A stretch of DNA of 64,000 bases from Cafeteria roenbergensis. Lineage: Eukaryota; Sar; Bigyra; Bicosoecida; Cafeteriaceae. Each line of letters opens with the position of its first letter. Position 1 is the stretch's first letter. The stretch spans positions 62,001 through 126,000 of the forward strand of contig VLTN01000034.1 of NCBI GenBank assembly GCA_008330645.1, in the 5' to 3' direction. Shown one piece after another: positions 30,001 through 38,651 of the stretch. Below the pieces are notes generated by a model. It searched no databases and was not told where the DNA came from. It was given only the letters and a program-made list of their open reading frames with translations. The translations under genes were made by a program, and so were the position numbers.

Positions 30001-30906
30001 GCGGCGGCGGCGGGCATGGGAGTCACGGACTTCTCGTCGGCCTTGGACTCGAGGGCGTCACTGCGGAGCGCGGAGAGCGTCGGGGCGAATCGGGCGCATC
30101 AACCGAGTCGAAGCAATCGCGGAGGCTGCCGAGGCCGTGGCCAGGCCCCACCAGGGCCGGCACACGGGACAACACCCAGTTGGCCGATGGGAGGCTTCCA
30201 GCGTGCGGCAGGCTGGGGCGGGGCGACGGGAGATTCTGCGAGACAGCCTCGCGCGACTGCAGTCGCCACAGAGCTGCGCTCGGCCTGGCCCCGAGGTTTG
30301 CCCCGGGCTTCAATCCCGGGGGCAACCGGCGAACCAAGGGCCCGCCCGCGGGCCACGAGCACCAGGGCCCGGCCCGGCGCAAGGGTGAGGCTGTGGCAAC
30401 GAGGTTGCTGGGCGGCAACGCCAGCGCGCGCCCTGAGGTCGCGAAGTGGCGGGCGCCCTCAGCACGACGACGACCGGCCACCCCCTGGGGCAGTCTGGCC
30501 GTGCTGGTGCCCCTCTCGCTCCGTGTGCGCCACACACCCGCCCCTGGGGAGGGCGCACGCCCGCGGGCCGGTCCCGACCCTTCACGCGGGAAGCCCGGCC
30601 AAGTTGAGGAAGGCCCAACCACGTGAAGGCACTCGCATCATTGCAATCGCTCGCAGCGCAGCGCCATCCGCCCCTCTCCCGTCGGCGGCCGGGCCCGCAA
30701 GGGCGCCCCCCCCTCACAAGCGTCCAGGCGCGCACCGCGGGCACACGGCGCTGGCGGCCGCAAGCGGGGCGCCCCGCGCCGCGCGAGCTGAGGGAGGCCG
30801 AAAAAGGTTCAACTTGACGTTTTGGCCGCAGGCCGGGTCGCGAGGGCGCGGCGCTGGTGTGTGCCGGGGCTCACCTCGACGTGACCGGCTTGGCAGCGGC
30901 GGCCAT
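27027..30906 (-). CDS. Fusion protein: CrtC/AttH lipocalin-like module joined to an isoprenyl diphosphate synthase
   Basis: Exons complement(30875..30906) and complement(27027..30060). A GTGAGC donor and CTCCGCAG acceptor (814-bp intron, phase 2) give 1021 aa beginning MAAAAKPVTSSDALESKADE. Residues about 55-190 hold a region vaguely like a PX fold (VWRFPEDFAEVARAL), uncertain. About 205-640 match the CrtC/AttH (carotenoid hydratase/lipocalin-like) family: EWWYVNTHLELEDG near 238, then GQGWYDHEFGG and YAWNWSAIQLDNG. Residues about 680-1000 are an all-helical trans-isoprenyl synthase with first Asp-rich motif DDFQD (745-749) and second motif DDVLN (about 899-903, in FQIMDDVLNLRG), the pattern of FPP/GGPP synthases. 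Both Mg-binding motifs are intact, so the synthase should be active. The AttH module may act on or bind the isoprenoid product; that is inference. If the first exon is wrong, the next ATG is at 30017. Confidence 0.88.
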
Positions 30907-31502
30907 GGTGCAATCCCCGCGGCGGTGAAAGTGTCGCGGCTCGTCCGCGCGAGTGTCCTGAGTTGCCGAGTCTCGAGCGCGGGATTCGAGATGAGGCGCA
31001 GAGAACGAACACCTGCAGAGCCTCCCCGCTGGCCAGGCTCTGCTCCTGTGCCGTGTGGCGCAGCCCCGACGCTTGCAGTCCGCGCGATATCTGGCCAGCG
31101 CCCGGCGGGCGCGGTCGCGCTGCTGGCTGCCCCAGGCGTGCGGTCTCGTCGTTGCCAGGCTGCGGGCAAGGGGCCAGTGCGGCGGTCAATTGCGGCGGCT
31201 GGCGCGCATGGCCGATCCTGGTGCGCGGCCAGAGGCTGCTGCACAGCGGAAGGGCGGTGTCACGGAGCGGAGGGGGCGCCTCCGCACAGTTGTGAGCAGG
31301 CTGTGTGCAGGTCCGCGGCCCGAGGCCGCGGTCGAATCAATTCACTCGAGTTCGCGGCGAATGTTGGCGCACGGCAAATATCCCGGCAGAGTTGCTCCGA
31401 TCCGAGGCGAAGCGCAGCCTTCGGCGATCGGACTGAAGTCGGGCGCCGGCAGTCCGGGCGCCAGGCACTCAGGGGGAAGCGCACCGGGCCGGCAGGGGCA
31501 CG
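30907..31502. other. Divergent intergenic region, AttH-isoprenyl synthase / bL25m
   Basis: About 600 bp between opposed ATGs; must contain both promoters. No TATA-like element and no coding sequence that I can support. Confidence 0.5.
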
Positions 31503-32741
31503 ATGGCAGCTTCAGCAATGTCTCGCGGGGCGAGCGGGCCGGCAACGGTCGCGCTCCGGGCGGCTGCGGTGGGCCACGCCGGAGTCACGGCCTCCCTCCG
31601 CGCCGTGGCGGGCGCGCCGCCCTCGCTCGGCTGCGTGATGCCAGTCCTGGCCCGCAGCATGCACATCGCCGCAGTGCAGGCCCCCCGCTGGCGCGGGGCG
31701 GTCCTGTCGCGGGCCGGAGGCGCGCTGCGCGCCGAGACGGCAGCTGCTTCGGTGACCGAGCGCGCTTGCGCCGCCGCCGAGGGCCGCAGGACGCTGTTCG
31801 GCCAGAAGTTCAACGTCCGTGAGTCTCCACAGCGACTGCACCCGTCCCGCCCGCGGGGCGGTGGGCGCGCGCGCACCGGCTGCTGGCGCAGGAGGGCGGG
31901 GGAGGGCGGGCAGGCAGCCGACGTGCTTCGCAGCGGCTGTGTCTGGCGCCAGCAGCCCGGTGCAAGCGCTCGCCCGCGGCCAAGGGCGCCCCTCCCCCGA
32001 CCCCCACTGGCCCTGGCCACGTGCGCCTCCAGTCAATGGAAGCCCTGCCGTGATGCTGCGAGCCACGCTGGTGCTCCCCCTTTCTGCCCTGGTTCGTCCC
32101 TGGCGTCCGCAGTCCAGCTTCCCGCAATCCGCCGCTCCAGCTTTGACATCGGCTCCACCGCGGCCCGGCGCGCCCGCGCCGCGGGCCTGACCCCAGGAAC
32201 CATCTACGGCGTGGCCGCGGACGGCACGGCGGAGCCCATCGCGGTGTGGGTCCGCACGGTGGACCTCGTGCGGGAGCACAACCGCTCGCCCATGTCCTTT
32301 GCCAACACGCTCGTGGACATGCCTCTGAACGACACCGCGTCGGAGCTTGTGGTGCCCCGTTCGCTCGACGTGGACCCCGTGACGCGCCAGATCCGCAACG
32401 TGACCTTCCTGCGCCACGTGCCGGGCCGCCGCCCTGGCACCAAGATGTCCATCCCCTTCCGCACCATCAACGACGAGCGTTGCATGGCGTACCGCGCCGG
32501 CGGCTGGATGCTGGAGCTCGTCCACCGCCTGCCCGTGTACTGCGTCGGCGACAAGGTCCCGGACGCCCTCGTGCTTGACCTCCGCGGCAAGAACATCGGC
32601 GACAAGATCATGGCCTCGGAGGTGCACCTCCCGGACGGCGTGCGCATCAGGTCCAACCAGGGCGACTTCGCGGTGGCCCGCTTCGCCGGATCCAAGCGTC
32701 TGATGATGCAGCGCGAGGCCCAGATCGCATCGGCCAGCTGA
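31503..32741 (+). CDS. Mitochondrial large-subunit ribosomal protein bL25-like
   Basis: Exons 31503..31818 and 32113..32741 (GTGAGT donor, CCGCAG acceptor, phase 1 join) give 314 aa. Exon 1 is an Arg/Ala/Ser-rich acid-poor leader of about 95 residues, typical of a mitochondrial presequence. From about residue 106 the protein follows the bL25/TL5 pattern. An N-terminal beta-barrel carries ARAAGLTPGTIYGV, equivalent to the VPGVIYG strand that contacts 5S rRNA in bacteria. A C-terminal beta domain follows with GGWMLELVHRLPVYC, VPDALVLDLRGKNIGDKI and EVHLPDGVRI. The call rests on this pattern rather than a catalytic residue. I chose the first ATG of the frame; internal Mets would shorten the leader. 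Confidence 0.8.
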   Translation: MAASAMSRGASGPATVALRAAAVGHAGVTASLRAVAGAPPSLGCVMPVLARSMHIAAVQAPRWRGAVLSRAGGALRAETAAASVTERACAAAEGRRTLFGQKFNVRESPQRLHPSRPRGGGRARTGCWRRRAGEGGQAADVLRSGCVWRQQPGASARPRPRAPLPRPPLALATCASSQWKPCRDAASHAGAPPFCPGSSLASAVQLPAIRRSSFDIGSTAARRARAAGLTPGTIYGVAADGTAEPIAVWVRTVDLVREHNRSPMSFANTLVDMPLNDTASELVVPRSLDVDPVTRQIRNVTFLRHVPGRRPGTKMSIPFRTINDERCMAYRAGGWMLELVHRLPVYCVGDKVPDALVLDLRGKNIGDKIMASEVHLPDGVRIRSNQGDFAVARFAGSKRLMMQREAQIASAS

Positions 32742-33131
32742 GGTCGCTCAGACGCCCTCGCCTGAGGGCGTTCCCGCCCGCAAGGCACCACCGCATCTCC
32801 CGCCTCAGCCCCCACCCCCCGTCTCCCCCGTTATCCTGTCGCATTCCCCTGTCCTGTGTGTGTTCGGCTGCAGCCGGCCTGTGCCACCGGCGACCGGTTG
32901 CCCCACCGCAGCAATCAAGCCAGAGCTCACTGCCCAGCGCCGAATCCGCACGCGAGGCCTCGCGCCACGCGTGGGCCACTCTGGGCTCTGGGCACCGGGC
33001 GCACCCCACGTCAGCAGGTTGGCCGCTCCACGCAAGGATGGTTGTCCGGGTGCGATGATTTGCTGCGTGCGTCGGCAGAGCCAGGGGCAGCGCCAATTCC
33101 AACTCGAGACCTGTCGCGGGCACTCGACACG
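32742..33131. other. Intergenic region upstream of secreted hydrolase-like gene
   Basis: About 390 bp between two plus-strand genes. The first 110 bases are pyrimidine-rich, probably the bL25m 3' UTR. No feature recognised beyond that. Confidence 0.5.
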
Positions 33132-35135
33132 ATGCCGCCGCGCAGCGGACTCTCAGCCGCCACGGCGGCCGTCCTCGCAGCCGCGGCGCTGCAACTGGCC
33201 GCGTGTGCTGCTGCACTGGAATCCGTGACTCTCGACTCGGAGTACCGGCCGGATGTGTACCTGCCATTCGACGAGTACGCGGAGCCGGCGCCCATCCCAA
33301 ACGGCACGCGGATGTTCGTGATCGGGGCCGCCACGGGGTCGGGCCTGTCGCAAAACTTCTTTTTCAACGGCGCGCAGGCGAACATGAGCCTGGGGCAGAA
33401 TGAGTCGACCTGGCCGATTGATTTCGTGCACGTCTATCCCACGACGCTCACGCAAGGGGAGCCCTTCTTCATGGTGTTCCACTCCCGCATGCCCGAATGG
33501 CACAGCATCCCAACCGCGTCTGTGCGCGTGACGGACGCTGCGGGGCAGAACCTCGTCAACGGCTCGTTCCAGATCAACAGGAAGCCCAGCGCCCGCATCA
33601 CGTCTGTGACCACGGACGGCGGCGGCGCCCGCGTCATCGTGCACCTGCGCTCCTACAGCCCGGCCGCGGTGACTCTGACCAAGGTTTACGTGAATGGCGT
33701 GGCTGTCGTCCCCATCCAGCCGGCTTCGCTGCCGCAGCTGCCCAGCGGCGAATCGGTGCTCCTCGTCCTCCCAGCGCCGGGCACGGGCGGCCCGCTGCCC
33801 CCCGGCGCCGTCGTGACGGTCAAGGTGGCGTTCGCCGACGGCACGGCCGCCATCGCGGGGGCCCGGCGGCTGGTTGAGTTCTTCCCCGTGGAGACGTGGC
33901 CCAAGTCCAGCGAGTGCCCCTACCCCACGGTGAACGACACCAACTACGCCATCCACCGGTCCCACGGGGTGGACACCTTCTTCACCACTGACGGGAGCAC
34001 CAGCAAGTGCAAGAACTCCCTCCTCGAGGTGGACATCATCAACAAGCTGGCCCCCCAGTACGACTTCTGGGTGCTGGCCGGCAAGAGCACTGACACCTCC
34101 AAGGTCGTCAACACCTCGCGGCTCGCTGGCTGGTTCCTCGGCGACGAGGACGACAACCACGCCACGCTCACGGACAACCTTCGGCGCAACGCGGACGACA
34201 CGCGCACGCTCTGGGAGCAATTTGCCGGTATCCCGACCTACGTTGGGGGCAGCCGCAACCGCTTCCGCGGCGCGTGGAGCAACTCCGTGGACGCCCTCGG
34301 CATGGACGCGTACATCGCCGCCTGCGCCCCGCACGTCACCAACTGGGGCCTGCCTCAGAACCCCTTGTTCAGCTACGACTACCTCCGCATCACCCGCGAC
34401 AACCACATGCCCTGGCCCACGTGGCTCTACTCACAGGCGTTCGACAGCTTCTGGAACGCCGACATCCTCGGCACCGTGGTCGTGCGCCAGCCCGACCCGG
34501 CAGAGCTTGCGGTGTCGCTCCAGTCGGTGCTCGCGGCGGGCGGCAAGGGCCTGATGCTGTTCCAGACCCAGATCTCGCTCATGCCCGACACGCCGGCGTC
34601 GTGGCAGCTGCTCGGCACCAAGGTGCGCGAGATTGGGGCGGCGCGGGAGCTCTACCGGCTGGGTGACCTGGCCGGCCCCGTGGACACCGGAGGCAGCAAG
34701 GACACGGTTGCAGAGCTGGTCGCGTCCCCGCGCGCCCTGGTGCTGCTGACGATGAACGTGCGCAACGACGGCGGGTACGCGGACATCACCTGCGCCATCG
34801 GGGGCAACGACCACTGGAAGTTCCTCAACAACTCCATCCCGGTCACGTTCGCCACGCCGCAGGGCTGGCCCACATCGTCCAGCGGCGGTGCAGCGTCGAG
34901 CGCCGCCTCGGCCTCCCCCTTTGCAGACGCGTTCGAGTTGCGAGGCGGCGCCGTGATCGAGGTGGACGGCGCCTGGTCGGCCTCCCCGGGCCCCGGCGGC
35001 AGCAGTGTCGTGTCCTTCGCCTCCCTGGCCATGGGGAGCGACGGCGAAACGATCACCCGGACAATTGTGTTTGCCAACGACAAGGCGCTCCGCGGCGAAA
35101 TTGCCGCAGCGCTCAAGCCCTGGGGCAGTGCGTGA
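33132..35135 (+). CDS. Secreted hydrolase-like protein with possible TIM-barrel fold, 667 aa
   Basis: Single exon from ATG 33132. The first 28 residues (MPPRSGLSAATAAVLAAAAL to ACAAA) form a signal peptide with an Ala-rich hydrophobic core and a small-residue cleavage site. The mature chain starts with beta-sandwich-like repeats (about 30-260) and many Asn-X-Ser/Thr sites. Residues about 265-510 look like an alpha/beta barrel: AGWFLGDEDDNHATLTDNLR, ALGMDAYIAACAPHVTNWG, MPWPTWLYSQAFDSFW and ALAAGGKGLMLFQTQIS-like strands, with acidic clusters (DEDD) where glycosidases keep catalytic residues. The C-terminal part is another beta domain. I cannot assign a glycoside hydrolase family, and enzymatic activity is an inference. 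It does not share obvious motifs with the other secreted barrel protein at 55-57 kb. Confidence 0.7.
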   Translation: MPPRSGLSAATAAVLAAAALQLAACAAALESVTLDSEYRPDVYLPFDEYAEPAPIPNGTRMFVIGAATGSGLSQNFFFNGAQANMSLGQNESTWPIDFVHVYPTTLTQGEPFFMVFHSRMPEWHSIPTASVRVTDAAGQNLVNGSFQINRKPSARITSVTTDGGGARVIVHLRSYSPAAVTLTKVYVNGVAVVPIQPASLPQLPSGESVLLVLPAPGTGGPLPPGAVVTVKVAFADGTAAIAGARRLVEFFPVETWPKSSECPYPTVNDTNYAIHRSHGVDTFFTTDGSTSKCKNSLLEVDIINKLAPQYDFWVLAGKSTDTSKVVNTSRLAGWFLGDEDDNHATLTDNLRRNADDTRTLWEQFAGIPTYVGGSRNRFRGAWSNSVDALGMDAYIAACAPHVTNWGLPQNPLFSYDYLRITRDNHMPWPTWLYSQAFDSFWNADILGTVVVRQPDPAELAVSLQSVLAAGGKGLMLFQTQISLMPDTPASWQLLGTKVREIGAARELYRLGDLAGPVDTGGSKDTVAELVASPRALVLLTMNVRNDGGYADITCAIGGNDHWKFLNNSIPVTFATPQGWPTSSSGGAASSAASASPFADAFELRGGAVIEVDGAWSASPGPGGSSVVSFASLAMGSDGETITRTIVFANDKALRGEIAAALKPWGSA

Positions 35136-35145
35136 ATGCGAGTTG

Positions 35146-35182
35146 CGCGCGCGACCAAGTGCGCGCGCGACCAAGTGCGCGG
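35146..35182 (+). repeat. Short direct repeat after the secreted hydrolase-like gene
   Basis: Two adjacent copies of a unit close to GCGCGCGCGACCAAGT lie 10 bp after the stop codon, followed by a partial third. Probably slippage in 3' UTR sequence. Confidence 0.7.
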
Positions 35183-35349
35183 GCCGGGCAAGCGTGCCGC
35201 TGGAGCCTGCGCGATCGCGCAAGCGCAGCGGAGCCAGCAGTCGGCACACACGCTTATTTCGCAGGGGGCCGGGCGCAGAGCACACGCACGCAAGCCATAT
35301 GCAGACGGGAACAACCGTTGGAGGCCGCGCCAGCGGAGAGCTGAAGGCG

Positions 35350-36557
35350 TCACTTGCTGCCGCTGGAGTGCTTCAGCACGTGGCCGTAGAGGAGGACAGC
35401 GATGTTCGCGCCCAGCAGCAGCAGCATCGCGAAGCCGAGGATGCACTTGTTGGTCCACGCGCGCGCCCGCAGGTCCATGACGTGGCTTGCTGCAATGTCC
35501 GCTTGCGCCTGCGTGCCCTCCACGTGCTCGCGCGTGCGGATGAGGCTCTCTGTCTGCCCGCCAAGCGTCTCCGCCACGGCGGAGCTCTTGGCAATGGTGT
35601 CGGCAAGCGAGCGCTGAGCGTCGGACAAGTGCCCGCTGGTGCCGTCGAGGTGCGACTGCGTGCCGCGGAGGCGCTCGCGCCGAGCCCGCTCCTCCTCGGC
35701 GGCCGTGCCCCCCAGCAGGCTCTCGCGAGTGCCAGCTGCGGGCGATGGAGTGCGGGGCAGGCGGGGACCGCACTGGGGCAAGCTGGCCTCGAGCCCGCCG
35801 GCGAGAGAAGCTCGACGGCGCGCGCGGACGCCCCGCAACAGAGCGCTCCATGCAGCCCAAGCGGCGACCCTGCCGAACCAGGAACATCCGTTCGTGCAAA
35901 CGCGCACACCCGCAAACTGCAACGCTCACCTTCCTTGGCAATCACAAGCCGGCCGCGCTGCCGCTCAAAGTCGTTCTTGCACTGCTCTGGCCTGGTGCCC
36001 ACTGAGCGCCGCTCCGACTTCTTCAGCGATTTCATGGCCAGCTTGAGCTCATCTAGCTGCACGAGGCAGCCGGGAGGGCACGCGGCGGGGCGGGGGGGGT
36101 CAGGGCACGACGACAAAGCACCGCGGCGCGAGCTGGTTGCTACAGCGATCGGTCGGGCCGCGCTGCAGGGCGCACTCCCTCCATCCCTGGAGCCCCAGCA
36201 CTGCACACACGCCAGACGCCCTAACTAGCACGTTCACTGCAGCCAGGCCTCACGGAGCGCCGGGTGGTGGTCTGCTCCTCGTCCGCCTCCGCCTCCAGAG
36301 TCTTGCGCTCCGAGGACGACACCCCGCCCTCGATCTGGCCGACGAGCCTGGCCACCGTTGTGTTCGACTGCGGGGGACAGACCGGTGCACATGGTGCGCA
36401 CAGCTAGACATGGCTGAGTGCCCTGGCTCCGTGCCTTGCATCCGAGCGCATGGCGGACAGTTCCCAGGCGCAGCCGCGCCTTCAAGTTGACCAGGCTCAC
36501 GCGTTCGATCTGGTCCAGCAGGCGCTCAACGCGCCCAAGGCTAGAGCTCGCCGCCAT
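35350..36557 (-). CDS. VTI1: Qb-SNARE VTI1
   Basis: Tail-anchored SNARE acting in Golgi-endosome-vacuole fusion. Four exons, complement(36501..36557), complement(36254..36367), complement(35930..36056) and complement(35350..35735), close in frame (donors GTGAGC, GTGAGG, GTGAGC) to 227 aa, the usual Vti1 length. Exons 1-2 (MAASSSLGRVERLLDQIER then SNTTVARLVGQIEGG) and exon 3 (LDELKLAMKSLKK, CKNDFERQRGRL) give the N-terminal three-helix Habc-type domain. Exon 4 carries the SNARE helix (about 130-195), with zero-layer Gln in ETLGGQTESLIRTREHVEGT, then ARAWTNKCI and a single membrane anchor LGFAMLLLLGANIAVLLYGH before a short lumenal tail. Two neighbouring trafficking genes lie in the window (RAB1 here and the transporter) but are not co-transcribed. 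Confidence 0.92.
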
Positions 36558-36858
36558 CGCACCGCAAGCCGCGAGCAAGCTCGCTCTCGTGGCCCGAGTG
36601 GGGGGCAAGCGCGCCGCTCGGAGGGCGGGCAGCGAATCTGGAGTCGGCAGAGCCGCCGCACGGCCAGCGCGCGGGCCCGACGGCTTGGGCCAGCCGGCGA
36701 CCGAGAAGGTGGGCGGGCCACTCCTGCTGGAGTGTGTGCGTGTTGGTGCATGTGTTTACGTGCTGCTTCCCGAATCGCGCGACGTTCGCCGGCGCATTGC
36801 AACGCAGGAACTGGACACGCACACAAGCAACAGCCGTGTGAATTTAGCGGCCCTCGCT
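36558..36858. other. Intergenic region between VTI1 and PP4R3
   Basis: About 300 bp downstream of PP4R3 and upstream of VTI1, both minus strand. Contains AT-richer patches (36720-36800) but no recognisable element. Confidence 0.5.
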
Positions 36859-38609
36859 TCAGGCCTTGTCGCTGCCGCCAATACGGACGTTCATCGTAGA
36901 CCGCCGCTTTCCCACGCGCGCCTTGCCAAACGCGGGCGCGCTGGAGCTGCTGGACACGGGAGCCTCCCCGTTGGCCCTCGCAAACTCCTGGCGATCCATC
37001 AACCCGCCGGCCCGGCCGCCGGCGTCAGCAGGCGACGGCGCCGTCTCGCCGGCGACTTCCTTCCTGGCCTCGCTGCGCGGCCTGGGAAGGCTCTGCGACA
37101 AGCTGGTCCCCGCTGACGGGGTGGCTTGCGAAGCAGCCGCAGTGCCATCAGCCGCTGCGCTTGCGTCGCTGCCGTCTGCGGCAACCTGCCCCCGCTCAGC
37201 CGGCTGGTTCGGGCGCCAGCAGCTCGCCGCGGCTGCCGCGGCAATTTGCTCGGCCTCGTCCAGGGCATCCGCCGCCGCCTCCTTCATTGCCATCCGCAGC
37301 CGCACCGGCGTTTCAGGGGGGGACGACGGTCCGAGCACCGAAACGAGGCCAGCGCCGGACTGGCGAGCGAGGGGGCCTTGCCCCATTTGGGAGATCCCCT
37401 TGAGGGGGGGCGGGCGCCTGCCCTCGTCGGAGCCGGCCGAGCCGGCCGAGCCGGCCGAGCCGGCCGAGTCACTGCGCTGGACAGCTGAGGGCGGCCCCGT
37501 GTCGTCCAGGTCAGCCGGTGCCGCGGAGGGCCCAGCCGTCATTCCGGCGGCGCCGGCGGCTGCTGAGGCGTCCCCGCTGTCGTCGTCGTCGTCGTCGTCA
37601 CTGTCGTCGTCGCGGTACTGGAGCAGGTCGGCGATGGAGGGGGGGCGGCGGGCAGCGGGCGAGGGCGGTTCAGTGCTCTGGCCGGCACGCTGCCCGGGAG
37701 GGCTGGCGGCCGAGGGGGAGAGCTCGTCTTCGTCATCGTCGTCGTCCATGCCGTCGTTGAATAGCTCGTCGTCATCGGACCCCTCACCGTCCAGGCCGCG
37801 CGTGGTGCCGGCCAGGCCGGAGCGGTAGGAGAGGGAGGAGCGCATGCGAGTGCCGAGGACGCCGAGACGACGGCCGCGCCGCTTTGATGAGCGGTCGGCC
37901 TGCGATGCATCAAGGTCCTTGTATGCGCTGAGGAGCCGGGAGACGGCGTGCGTGTCTGCAAAGGCCTGCAGCGTGGCCTTGTACTGAGGCACGATATTGA
38001 GGATGAAGGCTGCGAAGTCGGTGCGGTCTGTGAAGGCAAGCAGGAGGTCCGCGATGGCGTTGAACACGAGGTTCGGCCGGAAGGGGCGGTCGATGGAGGG
38101 TCGCATCGCGGCCAGGGCGTCCGCAGCAGGCGCAAAGAGGTCCATGTTCGCCAAGTGGTCGGCCACGGAGCTGTGGCAAACGTCGAGGTAGGCTCTGAAG
38201 ATCCGCACGGCGGCCAGCTGGCAGTGGCTCTCGCGGTAGCGCAGCAGCTGCACCGCGCGCAGGATGAGGCGGTACCGGATGGTGAAGTAGTGGGACTCCT
38301 CCCTGCTGAGGCGGAAGTGAGCCACGATGACATCGACCACGCGGCACTTCGAGTCCTTGGAGGCGGCCGACTCGCGGCCGGGCAGCACCCCGTTGCTCGA
38401 AAGGGCCTTCTGCACGCGCAGAGCGGCTTGCTTGGTCTCCTTGGCAGACATGAGGGACGCGGCGGCGGAAGAAGACGATGACACGGAAGAGAGGGTGGCG
38501 GCCAGCGGCTTCGTGCCACGCGCGGTGACGCCGGCCGTCGACGAGGACGAGGACGAGGACGAGGATGTGGGGTGGGCGCCTGTGGCCGTTGCCGCAGGAG
38601 CGTCCGCGT

Positions 38610-38651
<42 letters not shown>

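Noticed and set aside
27015-30626. A long plus-strand open frame of about 1200 codons antisense to the AttH-isoprenyl synthase gene
   Set aside because: It is the mirror of a real, motif-bearing gene on the other strand. Its composition (Val/Gly/His/Leu-rich) is that of a GC-rich antisense frame, with no domain.
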